Of a stretch of 64,000 nucleotides of DNA, positions 44,320-53,099 are shown one piece after another. The notes under the pieces were generated by a model, which saw only the letters and a program-made list of their open reading frames with translations, was not told the origin of the DNA and ran no database searches. Location: NCBI RefSeq assembly GCF_019091455.1, contig NZ_JAGXJN010000007.1, forward strand, positions 1 through 64,000. The letters are read 5' to 3'. Each line of letters opens with the position of its first letter. The stretch's first letter is position 1. A program made the position numbers and the translations under genes. Origin of the DNA: Chitinophaga sp. GbtcB8. Lineage in GTDB: Bacteria > Bacteroidota > Bacteroidia > Chitinophagales > Chitinophagaceae.

Positions 44320-45669
44320 ATGATCCGAACTATACCCTATACCCTATTCCTCCTGGCCCTTCTTTTCAGCGCCTGCTATAAAGAAGTGGACCGGCCGTTG
44401 ACCGCCGACTTTACTTTTGTGCTGGCAGACAGCTCGCACACCGTGCCTGCCACTGTGAACTTTTCTAACCGCAGCGTGGGCGCTACCGGTTTTAAATGGA
44501 CCTTCGAAGGCGGGGAGCCCGGCACCTCTGACTATGAGAATCCAGGTAGCGTTACCTTTAAACAGGCCGGTAATTATAAGATCACGCTGGAAGCCTGGAA
44601 TGATGATACCCGCCAGAGCAAAACCATTGATATACACCTGGACAGCGCCGTGCAGGTAGCTTTTGATGCAGAGATACAGGTGAATGATTTTTCGCCGGTG
44701 CAGGTAAAATTCACCAACCGCACAATAGGCGCCAGCACTTACCACTGGACCTTTGAAGATGGTACGCCCGCTACTGCGGATGCAGCAGCCCCTCCCCTGG
44801 TTACATTCACCACACCGGGCCCGCATAACATTACCCTGCAGGTAGGCAATGGCGGACAACAATTTTCCATCAGCAAGACCATTACTGTAAAACCAGCCCT
44901 GCATGCGGCTTTTGAGATAACGCCCTCTTTCCAGGACGATGACCTGGAAGCACCGCTAACGGCTATACTAAAAGGCGGCAGCAGCAGCTACCTGGTTCAA
45001 AAATGGCAGTCGTCCGGTGGCGGAGTGCTGGCCAGCGATACATCTTCCAATACCACCGTATATTTTAAAGACCCCGGTACCTATACCATTACTTTAACCA
45101 ACGGCAACAATAAAGACAATCAAACCGTTACCAAAAATATTACCGTAAAACCCAATACTAAGCTGCGTACACTTACAGATGTGCAGCTGGGCATCAGCAC
45201 CGCCCACACGGATGTTGGCTGCTTTTATTCCACACGGTTAAGAAAAGTGTTTAAAAAAGGGGACGATCTTTCTGCGGCAGGTAAAGAAATTGACATTGTT
45301 TTCTTTGGGCTGAACAGGAGCTTCACCTTTAACAAATTCATTACGCCGGATTCGGCCAGCAGTTATACATTCCCGGCCATACCCGGCGCCACGGCCACCC
45401 GGTTCATTAACAAACAGGAGCTGTGTAACTGTACTACGCCATTTACCGTTGCAGATTTTGACAATATGCTGAACGACGCGCCCCTGCAACCCCTGCAGGT
45501 ACCGGCCAATGCTACAGGCACCATACAGTTCAACAGCGACCTGCTGCCCCGCATAATATTGTTCCAAACAGCAGACGGACGTAAAGGCGCCATTAAAATA
45601 AAGGATTACGTACTGGAAGGCAGCACCGCCTACATATTAGCGGACATTAAAATACAGAAGTATGAATAA
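44320..45669 (+). CDS. PKD-domain lipoprotein
   Basis: 449 aa with lipobox LFSAC (Cys19). Three PKD-type Ig folds follow at about 26-108, 109-192 and 193-285: VNFSNRSVGATGFKWTFEGG, VKFTNRTIGASTYHWTFEDG and a third ending in YTITLTNGNNKDNQT. The C-terminal 160 residues form a separate domain containing ELCNCTTP. It is membrane-anchored by lipid and probably outer-membrane associated. It overlaps the next gene by 8 nt, so lipoprotein and barrel are made together. Confidence 0.85.
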   Translation: MIRTIPYTLFLLALLFSACYKEVDRPLTADFTFVLADSSHTVPATVNFSNRSVGATGFKWTFEGGEPGTSDYENPGSVTFKQAGNYKITLEAWNDDTRQSKTIDIHLDSAVQVAFDAEIQVNDFSPVQVKFTNRTIGASTYHWTFEDGTPATADAAAPPLVTFTTPGPHNITLQVGNGGQQFSISKTITVKPALHAAFEITPSFQDDDLEAPLTAILKGGSSSYLVQKWQSSGGGVLASDTSSNTTVYFKDPGTYTITLTNGNNKDNQTVTKNITVKPNTKLRTLTDVQLGISTAHTDVGCFYSTRLRKVFKKGDDLSAAGKEIDIVFFGLNRSFTFNKFITPDSASSYTFPAIPGATATRFINKQELCNCTTPFTVADFDNMLNDAPLQPLQVPANATGTIQFNSDLLPRIILFQTADGRKGAIKIKDYVLEGSTAYILADIKIQKYE

Positions 45670-47386
45670 GGGCCGCATCCTGTCCCTCTGTGTGGGATTG
45701 TTATTACCCATGTGCACATTTGCCCAGAGCTTTGACCTGGAACACATTGGTGATATGTTTGGTAAAGGCAAACCCATTAAAGTGAACGGCGGCCTGAATG
45801 CCAGCACAGTATTGAACAGCGGCGGCGGATACAGCCGGCAGCCCTTTACCTGGTTCCTGAACGGCAACCTGAATGCGAACCTGTTTGGCCAGCTTAACCT
45901 GCCCTTTTCCTTTAACCTTACCAATGCCGGCGCAGGTTATGCCTACCCCAACATGCCTAACCGTTTAAGCCTGCACCCTACCTATAAAGGAGTAACCGCG
46001 CATATAGGCGATGTATCTATGTCGTTCTCGCCCTATACTTTGAACGGGCACCAGTTTACCGGGGTAGGCATTGACGTTATGCCGGAAAGCGAGTGGAGCG
46101 TAAGTCTAATGTATGGCCGTTTATTACGCGCCGTGGATTATGACAGCACCAACCGCAGCGTGCTGCCCAGCTACAAACGTATGGGTTATGGCGCCAAGCT
46201 GGGGCTTATGAAGGAGAAATATGCGCTGGGCCTCAGCTTTATACGTGCAGAGGATAAGGTAGACCCGATGCAGTACCTGCCGGATACCTTACACATTTTT
46301 CCCAAAGCCAACCTGGCGGTAAGCTTAACGGCTATGATCCGCCCGCGGAAAGGTTTGGAGTTCACTGCGGAATATGCCAACAGCGCTATGAAGCTGGACA
46401 AACGTGATAATGCCGGCGTATCCAAAGCATCCGGCGGCAATATACTGGGAAGCATTTTTATGTATGACCAGCGCCGTACCTATTTCTTTAAAGCCATTAA
46501 GGCCGGTATGAACTACTCGTTCTACAAAAGCACCATTGGCATTGGTTATGAGCGTGTGGATCCCGGTTACCAGACCCTGGGCGCTTATTATATGAACAAC
46601 GACCTGGAAAATATTACCGTTAACTTTTCACAGCCTTTCCTGAAAGATAAGGCCAATATATCCGCCAGCGTTGGCTACCAGCGGGATGATCTGAACCATA
46701 CCAAGTCAGGCGCCACTTCGCGCATGGTAAGCTCCCTGAACGCCAATTATATGCCGAATGAAAAGTTCACCGCCAATTTCACCTACTCTAACTTCCAAAC
46801 CTATACGCACATAAAACCGCAGTTTGAATATATTAACCAAACCGGCCCCTATGTGGATATGGATACCCTGAATTTTAAACAGATCTCCCAGAACGCAGGC
46901 CTGAACCTTAATTACAGCCTGCGGGTGAATAAAACGAAAAGCCATAACATTAACATGAACCTCAGTGTGCAGGATGCAGCCGACATTCAGAACGGGGTGT
47001 TATGGAAAGGTAATGGCTCCCGCTTTTATAATAGCAGCACCGCCTATACGCTGTTGCTGATACCTCAGCAGATCAGCTTTACCAGCGCATTTAACCTAAG
47101 TTATAATACTATTGGCCGCAGCGACTTCCTGACGCTGGGCCCTACCCTGGGCCTTAATGCCAAGCTATTTCATAAGAAGGTAACGGGCGGTTTCAGCACC
47201 TCCTATAATACCAGCACAAACGACGGGCAGCAACAGGGACAGGTGCTGAACCTGCGCATGAATGCGGCTTACCTGTTCATGAAAAAGCACAACTTTAACA
47301 TGAATGCGGTACACCAAACCCGCTGGACGCCCAAAGGCAATAACAGCAATCTGACCGCTACACTGGGATATAATTATAATTTTTAA
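45662..47386 (+). CDS. Outer-membrane beta-barrel protein
   Basis: 574 aa. The signal peptide ends in FAQ (residue 22). After a short plug-like N-terminus, alternating amphipathic strands with aromatic girdles continue to the end (YALGLSFIRAEDK, SYRKSTIGIGYERVDPG-type strands, NFNMNAVHQTRWT) and the last residues are LGYNYNF. A terminal Phe is the signal for BAM-mediated insertion. There is no TonB box or plug, and no PorP/SprF signature (QQDPQFSQY is missing). It probably anchors or assembles the surface proteins of the cluster, by analogy to SprF with SprB. Confidence 0.8.
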   Translation: MNKGRILSLCVGLLLPMCTFAQSFDLEHIGDMFGKGKPIKVNGGLNASTVLNSGGGYSRQPFTWFLNGNLNANLFGQLNLPFSFNLTNAGAGYAYPNMPNRLSLHPTYKGVTAHIGDVSMSFSPYTLNGHQFTGVGIDVMPESEWSVSLMYGRLLRAVDYDSTNRSVLPSYKRMGYGAKLGLMKEKYALGLSFIRAEDKVDPMQYLPDTLHIFPKANLAVSLTAMIRPRKGLEFTAEYANSAMKLDKRDNAGVSKASGGNILGSIFMYDQRRTYFFKAIKAGMNYSFYKSTIGIGYERVDPGYQTLGAYYMNNDLENITVNFSQPFLKDKANISASVGYQRDDLNHTKSGATSRMVSSLNANYMPNEKFTANFTYSNFQTYTHIKPQFEYINQTGPYVDMDTLNFKQISQNAGLNLNYSLRVNKTKSHNINMNLSVQDAADIQNGVLWKGNGSRFYNSSTAYTLLLIPQQISFTSAFNLSYNTIGRSDFLTLGPTLGLNAKLFHKKVTGGFSTSYNTSTNDGQQQGQVLNLRMNAAYLFMKKHNFNMNAVHQTRWTPKGNNSNLTATLGYNYNF

Positions 47387-47443
47387 GGAAAAAACCCTTA
47401 CTTTATATTATTAAAATTTTAACTATCAGAAAAACCTGCACCT

Positions 47444-47950
47444 ATGAAAAAATTCCTCCCGGGCATAGCTGCCATAGCTATGCTGTTAATGGCATGTGGT
47501 AAGGATAGTAAAATGCCTACCTCCAATTACTTTAGCATTAATGGTCAAAGCTTTAGCATTACCTATGGGCTGTTACAGAATTACAGGACCGATATGGGCG
47601 AGCTGTGGCTGTCCAGCATTCCGCTCAATGATTCTGCTTCAGGGAAAGTAGACCTGATCTATTTTGAAATAGACACCCTTATCTCCGGCCGTACCTATAC
47701 TTTTTACCCGGAAGATTCTACCGGTTTTGACCGTACGAAATACTTCTCGGAAGCCGGGTATGTGTACAACGGGGAGATCAAAAGAGGCGAGATAGATAAA
47801 AGCATCGGCACTGTGAACCTGGATATCAGGTCCGGCAAGCTAACAGTGAGCAAACAAGGCGATGAGTACCTGTTTGATTATAGCCTTCAGTTTGGGAATG
47901 AGCAGATGGTGAATGGGAATTACAGGGGGAAGATTACGGCAACGGAGTAA
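47444..47950 (+). CDS. Small lipoprotein
   Basis: 168 aa with lipobox LLMAC (Cys18). The mature part is beta-rich (NYFSINGQSFSITYG; GKVDLIYFEIDT; YLFDYSLQFGNEQMVNGNYRGKI) and resembles Bacteroidota lipoproteins of one small beta-sandwich. The family is not recognised. It is the last gene of the cluster, 57 nt after the barrel gene, and is followed by a strong terminator. Confidence 0.78.
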   Translation: MKKFLPGIAAIAMLLMACGKDSKMPTSNYFSINGQSFSITYGLLQNYRTDMGELWLSSIPLNDSASGKVDLIYFEIDTLISGRTYTFYPEDSTGFDRTKYFSEAGYVYNGEIKRGEIDKSIGTVNLDIRSGKLTVSKQGDEYLFDYSLQFGNEQMVNGNYRGKITATE

Positions 47951-47991
47951 TGATGCGGAACGCTGAATGCTAAAATGCAGCGTAAATATAG

Positions 47992-48029
47992 AAAAGGCCT
48001 GTACGTGTTAGCATGTACAGGCCTTTTTA
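47992..48029. terminator. Bidirectional terminator closing the surface cluster
   Basis: AAAAGGCCTGTAC (47992-48004) is perfectly complementary to 48015-48027, with a 10-nt loop, followed by T on either strand. It also ends rnhA. Confidence 0.85.
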
Positions 48030-48045
48030 TTTAGCGTAACTTATT

Positions 48046-48504
48046 TTATGCGCCTTGTTCAAAACCTTCATCTATCAGCCAGGGGCCATTATCCGCGGCA
48101 TAAGTGGCTAATTCATCGCAACGGTTATTATAAGGGTTGCTGGCATGGCCTTTTACCCATACCATTTTTACCTTCTGTTTTTTGAAGGCAGGGATGAAGC
48201 GCATCCACAGATCTTTGTTCTTTTTATCCTTGAAACCGGTCTTCACCCAGTTCCACAACCAGCCTTTTTCTATGCTGTTCACCAGGTATTGGCTATCTGT
48301 ATATATAGTGATATCCTGTCCCTCTTTTTTCATCGCTTCCAGGGCCACAATAACGCCCATCAGCTCCATACGGTTATTGGTAGTATGTTTGTATCCTTGT
48401 GAAAGCTCCTTGCGTATTGTGCCCCACATCAATATGGCGCCATAACCGCCTTTTCCGGGATTGCCCCGGGCTGCGCCGTCTGTGTAGATGGTAATTTCCG
48501 ACAT
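48046..48504 (-). CDS. rnhA: Ribonuclease HI
   Basis: 152 aa from the ATG at 48504 (an upstream TTG at 48513 is unlikely). The four acidic residues of the RNase H fold are visible: Asp9 in YTDGAARGNPG, Glu in NRMELMG, Asp in YTDSQYLVNS and Asp in RCDELA, with His in VKGHA. It cuts RNA in RNA-DNA hybrids. The -7 box TAATATTG lies only 6 bases upstream of the ATG, so a leaderless message is possible. It is convergent with the surface cluster. Confidence 0.95.
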   Translation of the reverse strand: MSEITIYTDGAARGNPGKGGYGAILMWGTIRKELSQGYKHTTNNRMELMGVIVALEAMKKEGQDITIYTDSQYLVNSIEKGWLWNWVKTGFKDKKNKDLWMRFIPAFKKQKVKMVWVKGHASNPYNNRCDELATYAADNGPWLIDEGFEQGA

Positions 48505-48510
48505 AAGGCG

Positions 48511-48518
48511 CAATATTA
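48511..48518 (-). promoter_or_regulatory. Candidate -7 box TAATATTG of rnhA
   Basis: Seven of eight match to TAnnTTTG followed by CGCCTT and ATG, the same spacing and almost the same spacer (CGCGTT) as at bioD. Confidence 0.4.
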
Positions 48519-48652
48519 ATTAATAATTGAGAATGAATAATTAATAATTTAGGTAAGTACTCCGCTGAATCATTATCATAACGCTATGAGCTTCATAATT
48601 CCACGAACAATTTCCCTACGATTATTAATTCTTAATCATTCATTATTAATTA
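48517..48652. repeat. AT-rich inverted-arm element
   Basis: The 32-bp arms 48517-48548 and 48621-48652 are reverse complements at their outer 11 and 10 bases with a divergent middle, around a spacer of about 72 bp. Words are TTAATAATTAA. The right arm overlaps the stop of the carboxyltransferase gene. Confidence 0.55.
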
Positions 48653-50287
48653 CACCTGGAACACGCCTAACTTAAAAGCATCTTCGAGGGGCGCCTGGTT
48701 GGCTGCCGTGATGCCTTCAGAAATTACGCGGCGGGTATCTGCGGGATCAATGATCTCATCTACCCATAAACGGGCAGCAGCATAATAGGGTGTGGTTTGG
48801 CTGTTATATTTTTCTGTGATGGCGGACAGCAGCTTGTTCTCTTCTTCCGGCGTTATTTCCTGCCCTTTAGCTTTCAGGGAAGCCACCTGGATCTGCAGCA
48901 GGGTTTTGGCTGCCTGCTCCCCTCCCATTACAGCTATTTTTGCGCTGGGCCATGCATAAATAAAACGTGGGCCATAGGCCTTGCCGCACATGGCATAGTT
49001 ACCGGCGCCGTAAGAGTTACCTACTATAATGGTGATCTTGGGTACAACGGAATTGGCTACTGCATTCACCAGCTTAGCGCCATCCTTAATAATACCGGCA
49101 TGCTCACTACGGCTGCCTACCATAAAACCGGTTACATCCTGCAGGAACACCAAAGGAATTTTCTTCTGGTTACAGTTCATGATAAAACGGGCTGCCTTGT
49201 CGGCGCTATCATTATAGATCACGCCACCCATCTGCATTTCACCGCGTTTGTTTTTAATGATCTTACGCTGATTGGCAACAATACCCACGGCCCATCCATC
49301 AATGCGGGCATAACCGCATAAAATGCTTTTACCGTAATCCTGTTTATACTGTTCAAATTCAGAATTATCGGTGAGGTGGGCAATGAGGTCCAGCATTTCG
49401 TATGGCTTGGTGCTATCGGAAGGCAGCACGCTATATAAGGTGCTGATGTCCCTGGCCGGGGCTACGGGGGTAATACGGTCAAAGCCTGCATTGGCCGGAG
49501 CGCCCAGCTTACTCATGATCTTGCGGATATGATCCAGGCATTCTTGATCTGTTTTGAACTTATAGTCTGCAATACCGGAGATCTCCGTATGGGTTACTGC
49601 GCCGCCTAACGTTTCCGCATCAACGGTTTCGCCAATAGCGGCTTTTACCAGGTATGGGCCTGCCAGGAAAATAGAGCCGTTGCCTTCTACCATCAGCACT
49701 TCATCGCTCATAATAGGCAGGTATGCACCACCAGCTACACAGCTGCCCATTACAGCAGCTATCTGCGTAATGCCCATGGCGCTCATGCGGGCGTTGTTAT
49801 AAAAAATGCGGCCAAAATGTTCTTTATCCGGGAAGATCTCGTCCTGCATGGGCAGGTATACACCGGCGCTATCCACTAAATAAATAATGGGCAGGCGGTT
49901 TTCCATAGCTATTTCCTGCAGGCGCAGGTTCTTTTTGCCGGTAAGCGGAAACCAGGCCCCTGCTTTTACCGTCATATCATTGGCTACGATCATGCACTGG
50001 CGGCCGCTTACATAACCTATACCTGCTACAGTGCCTGCGGCGGGGCAGCCTCCATGTTCCGTGTACATTCCATATGCTGCAAAAGCGCCGATCTCTGTAA
50101 ATGGCGTGTCTTTATCTGCCAGGTAAGCAATACGCTCCCGTGGGGTTAGCTTACCTCTTTGTTTTACTTTTTCCAGGTTCTTTTTACCACCTCCCTGCTC
50201 AATCACTGCCAGGCGCTGCTTTAATGTGCTAACGGCCATGCGCATGGCATCTTCATTCCGGTTGATCTCCAACTGTTGTTGATCCAT
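48650..50287 (-). CDS. Acyl-CoA carboxylase carboxyltransferase subunit (methylcrotonyl-CoA type)
   Basis: 545 aa from the ATG at 50287; a candidate -7 box TACATTTA at 50305-50312 makes the upstream alternative at 50329 unlikely. GGKKNLEKVKQRGKLTPRERI, the oxyanion-hole stretches around GSCVAGGAYLP and the second-domain VTGFMVG with GNSYGAGNYAMCGKAY fit the MccB/PccB fold. The MccB-like GGKKNLEKVKQ and IGEETVDAE-type block favours 3-methylcrotonyl-CoA carboxylase (leucine breakdown), though other acyl-CoAs are possible. The biotin carboxylase subunit is not nearby. Confidence 0.9.
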   Translation of the reverse strand: MDQQQLEINRNEDAMRMAVSTLKQRLAVIEQGGGKKNLEKVKQRGKLTPRERIAYLADKDTPFTEIGAFAAYGMYTEHGGCPAAGTVAGIGYVSGRQCMIVANDMTVKAGAWFPLTGKKNLRLQEIAMENRLPIIYLVDSAGVYLPMQDEIFPDKEHFGRIFYNNARMSAMGITQIAAVMGSCVAGGAYLPIMSDEVLMVEGNGSIFLAGPYLVKAAIGETVDAETLGGAVTHTEISGIADYKFKTDQECLDHIRKIMSKLGAPANAGFDRITPVAPARDISTLYSVLPSDSTKPYEMLDLIAHLTDNSEFEQYKQDYGKSILCGYARIDGWAVGIVANQRKIIKNKRGEMQMGGVIYNDSADKAARFIMNCNQKKIPLVFLQDVTGFMVGSRSEHAGIIKDGAKLVNAVANSVVPKITIIVGNSYGAGNYAMCGKAYGPRFIYAWPSAKIAVMGGEQAAKTLLQIQVASLKAKGQEITPEEENKLLSAITEKYNSQTTPYYAAARLWVDEIIDPADTRRVISEGITAANQAPLEDAFKLGVFQV

Positions 50288-50422
50288 AGCTCTGTTTATT
50301 TTGCTAAATGTAACGAAGAATACAGACATGATGAAAAAAGGAAGGATGCCGGAATGATATTTGATGGATCAGCTGAAATAATTTAAATTTAAAAAGACGG
50401 TCACCTATAAACTGCATGTAAC

Positions 50423-50893
50423 ATGTCGCACCTGCAATTCCTGGCGCAATCGCTGCAAAACCTGTATGACGGTACTCCCTGGATAGATGTTATTTATGCG
50501 GAACACCTGAAGCGGGTAAATGCCCACCAGTCCGTACAGAGCTTTAACGGGTCCAATAACATCTGGCAGCTGGTAAATCACATTATTTACTGGAATCAGC
50601 GGGTACTCCGCTATATCCAGAATGAACAACCCGAACAGGACGGCGACCTGCCTGATTTTTACCTGCCGGAAAACCATGGGGAAGAAAACTGGCAAGCCAC
50701 CCGGCACCGCCTGCAACATTCTGTAGAACAGCTGGTAGCGGCTATCCGCGCATTCCCGGAAGATAAGCTATATGAGAACTTCCCCGGCACCAACCAGCCT
50801 GCCGCTTATTATTTTCATGGCGTGATTGAGCATTCGGCTTATCATTTAGGGCAGATAGTTTTGTTGGAGAAGTATGCCGCTCCGCTTAATTAA
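50423..50893 (+). CDS. DinB family protein
   Basis: 156 aa with a four-helix-bundle pattern. The putative metal ligands are His in LVNHIIYWN and the pair in IEHSAYHLGQIV near residues 138-144, the usual DinB/YfiT layout. DinB-like proteins of this sort are metal-dependent transferases acting on thiols or other small molecules, but the substrate is not visible. Stands alone between minus-strand genes. Confidence 0.87.
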   Translation: MSHLQFLAQSLQNLYDGTPWIDVIYAEHLKRVNAHQSVQSFNGSNNIWQLVNHIIYWNQRVLRYIQNEQPEQDGDLPDFYLPENHGEENWQATRHRLQHSVEQLVAAIRAFPEDKLYENFPGTNQPAAYYFHGVIEHSAYHLGQIVLLEKYAAPLN

Positions 50894-50904
50894 TAATTAA
50901 CTGC

Positions 50905-51477
50905 CTAAAGGGGCACGGGCAGGTATTTATTGAGTATTTTACCATTCTTGTAAGTGGTTGAACTTTCTAATTCCAGAATTTTTCTCTCCTTAAAAATTGA
51001 AAGTCCGTCCCCGATTGCAACCGGGTTACTGAAAATATAATATTCATCAATAAGGTTCAGGCTGATCAGCGAGCTTGCAAAATTGGCGCCGCCATAAACC
51101 ATAATATCCTTGCCCGGTTCTTTTTTCAGCGCCTGTATTGCAGTAGCCAGGACTCCGTTTTCCACTGCTAAGTTCCTGCCGGCGATGGCTGTTTGTGTGC
51201 GGCTGAAAGCAATCTTACGCATATTTACCATCCGTTGCGCCAAAGATTGGTCCGGGCTGTCAGGCTGGTTGTCAACTACATTTTCCCAGTGATCGATGAA
51301 TTCCCGGGTCATCTTGCGTCCCAGCAAAATGATATCGCAACTGTCAGCCAGATCAATTACGTACTGCATAAGGGATTCATCCCTTTTGCCGGATATCCAC
51401 ATCCAGTCCAGCTGGCCATCCGGCCCGGCTACAAACCCGTCAAGGGTCATTTGTACCTGTAATTTTAATTTTCGCAT
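50905..51477 (-). CDS. RibD C-terminal / dihydrofolate reductase-like protein
   Basis: 190 aa. The N-terminus RKLKLQVQMTLDGFVAGPDG and the NADPH-binding DIMVYGGANFASSLISLNLIDEY block near 128-148 are characteristic of the RibD-C/DHFR-like family. This is an NADPH-dependent reductase of uncertain substrate; the 190-residue length excludes a deaminase-reductase fusion. Converges on the DinB gene. Confidence 0.9.
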   Translation of the reverse strand: MRKLKLQVQMTLDGFVAGPDGQLDWMWISGKRDESLMQYVIDLADSCDIILLGRKMTREFIDHWENVVDNQPDSPDQSLAQRMVNMRKIAFSRTQTAIAGRNLAVENGVLATAIQALKKEPGKDIMVYGGANFASSLISLNLIDEYYIFSNPVAIGDGLSIFKERKILELESSTTYKNGKILNKYLPVPL

Positions 51478-51650
51478 GGAAATCGTTTTTAAAAGTAATA
51501 GTGTTTATTTCTATCACAAAGATCAGCAGACGGGCAATGATATTGCGGGTGTAATCGCGCCAAAACAGGAGGGTGATTCGTCATTGTAAAATCACCGCTG
51601 AGGAATTATATTGTGTTATACATTTTATATAACTTATTAAATAAAAGGCC

Positions 51651-52002
51651 ATGATTTCAGTGAACCCTTATTTAGTTTACAGAGGAAATTGTGAAGAAGC
51701 GTTCAATTATTACAAAACAGTGTTTGGCGGGGAGAGCCTATACATAGGCCGCTACAAGGATGTACCGGAGGAAGCAAGGAAGTTTTTTTCCAAACGCACC
51801 CGACGAAAATGTGATGCATGCTACGCTGCAAATTGATGAAAGAACGGTTGTAGATACCTCCAAAGAGGCTATCCGGATATACAATGAACTATCGGCCGGC
51901 GGGAACAAAATAGTGCCTATTGCCCAAACCTTCTGGAGCCCTTGTTATGGGGTAGTTACTGATAAATTTGGGATCCATTGGAAAATTACATCTCATGGCT
52001 GA
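51651..52002 (+). pseudogene. VOC/PhnB-like glyoxalase fold protein, broken
   Basis: The first frame (from 51651) reads MISVNPYLVYRGNCEEAFNY ... IGRYKDVPEEARKFF. A run of seven Ts at 51784-51790 then forces a shift: with one T fewer it continues PNAPDENVMHATLQID ... TFWSPCYGVVTDKFGIHWKI in the second frame. In addition the joined protein is short: about 35 residues expected between the DERTVV and DTSKEA parts (the MGSDT-to-NNFSI block of PhnB-like proteins) are missing. So a shift and a deletion together make a non-functional copy, or the T run is a sequencing error on top of a deleted gene. Confidence 0.7.
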
Positions 52003-52070
52003 GAAATAGATTACCTTTTCATAAACCTGCATAACTTACTTTAATTGAAATAACTTCACTCCGATTATTA

Positions 52071-53009
52071 TTATTCATTCTTCATTATTAATTCGTAGCG
52101 TACTTCGCTTAAACGGTGGCCCCACATCTCCTGCGGCACTTCTTCTGTTTTAATAAAGCCGTGTTGTGTATATAATTTGGCCGCTGTGGTTTGCTGATCA
52201 GTAGTGAGCAGGTATACCTTTTTGTACTGCTGCTCACGGCAAAAGGCCATGGCATCATCCACCAGCTTTTTACCCAAACCGATACCCCGCATATCCGGAT
52301 GCACCAGCAGCCAGCGCAGCTGACCCAGCTCTTTGGAATGTCCTAAAATGGCCGCTGCGCCTACAATGCGGTTCTTATAAGTAGCCAGGAATACACGGTC
52401 TTTGGAAGGATGATAGTTTTGCAGGAAGTCGTAAAACGTTTTGCATACATAACCTTCAAACTCCAGGTTGTAGCCGGTTTCTTTGGCATATATTTCACCA
52501 TGCAAATAAATAAGATATCCCACATCACCGGGTAATAATTCATGCCGGAAAACAAGATCCGATAAGCGGAGCGGCTGCGGTTCAGACAAAACCTGCTGAA
52601 TAGTTTCCATGCTTTCTATTACGGCTTGTTGCTGACCGGCTGCAAGCGGCTGCAGCACATCGGCTATTTGCTGGTTAGAGCGTGCCTCCAGGGTTTGCAG
52701 CAGCTTTTTACCTTTAGCCGTGAGCTGTAAATACCAGGTACGCCCGTCTGTAGCAGACTGACGGCGGCTCATGATCTTATCTCTTTCAAAAACTTTTAAA
52801 ATGCGGCTCAGGTAACCACCGTCTATTACCAGGCTTTCTGTCAGATGGCCGGCCGTACAGTTGTCTGTATTGCCTATTTCATATAATACCCGTACTTCTG
52901 ATAAAGAGAAATTGCTGTCCAGGATGTGCTGGTCCAGCAGGCCGATCTGCCGGGTATAAAAACGGTTGAACTGCCGGATGGTTTTAACCTTTTCCATAAT
53001 GGCTGACAT
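52071..53009 (-). CDS. MarR regulator fused to GNAT acetyltransferase
   Basis: 312 aa. The N-terminal 150 residues are a MarR winged helix (FSLSEVRVLYEI, TAGHLTESLVIDGGYLSRILKVFERDKIM, LTAKGKKLL). From about 160 onward a GNAT domain follows with the acetyl-CoA-binding VHPDMRGIGLGKKLVDDAM and ATYKNRIVGAAAIL. Such fusions are bifunctional regulators found across bacteria; the target is unknown. Two palindromic operators directly upstream (53046-53084) imply autoregulation. Confidence 0.92.
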   Translation of the reverse strand: MSAIMEKVKTIRQFNRFYTRQIGLLDQHILDSNFSLSEVRVLYEIGNTDNCTAGHLTESLVIDGGYLSRILKVFERDKIMSRRQSATDGRTWYLQLTAKGKKLLQTLEARSNQQIADVLQPLAAGQQQAVIESMETIQQVLSEPQPLRLSDLVFRHELLPGDVGYLIYLHGEIYAKETGYNLEFEGYVCKTFYDFLQNYHPSKDRVFLATYKNRIVGAAAILGHSKELGQLRWLLVHPDMRGIGLGKKLVDDAMAFCREQQYKKVYLLTTDQQTTAAKLYTQHGFIKTEEVPQEMWGHRLSEVRYELIMKNE

Positions 53010-53045
53010 AGATCACTTGAATTGGAAAGCTAATTTCCGGATAAT

Positions 53046-53084
53046 ATTTGACTTTGTCAAATAAATTATTTGACTGAGGCAAAT
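53046..53084. promoter_or_regulatory. Twin palindromic operators of the MarR-GNAT gene
   Basis: ATTTGAC-TTT-GTCAAAT (53046-53062) is a perfect 7-bp inverted repeat; ATTTGAC-TGA-GGCAAAT (53068-53084) is a second copy with one change. Centres are 22 bp apart, placing both on one face. They lie 37 bp upstream of the MarR gene start, as expected for MarR dimer sites. Confidence 0.7.
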
Positions 53085-53099
53085 ATCTACAAGAGATCT

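Noticed and set aside
45662..47386. TonB-dependent receptor or PorP/SprF protein
   Set aside because: No TonB box, no plug domain and no PorP/SprF N-terminal motif; only a generic barrel can be supported.
48517..48652. CRISPR or insertion-sequence remnant
   Set aside because: The arms are inverted and AT-rich low-complexity; there are no regularly spaced direct repeats and no transposase fragment.
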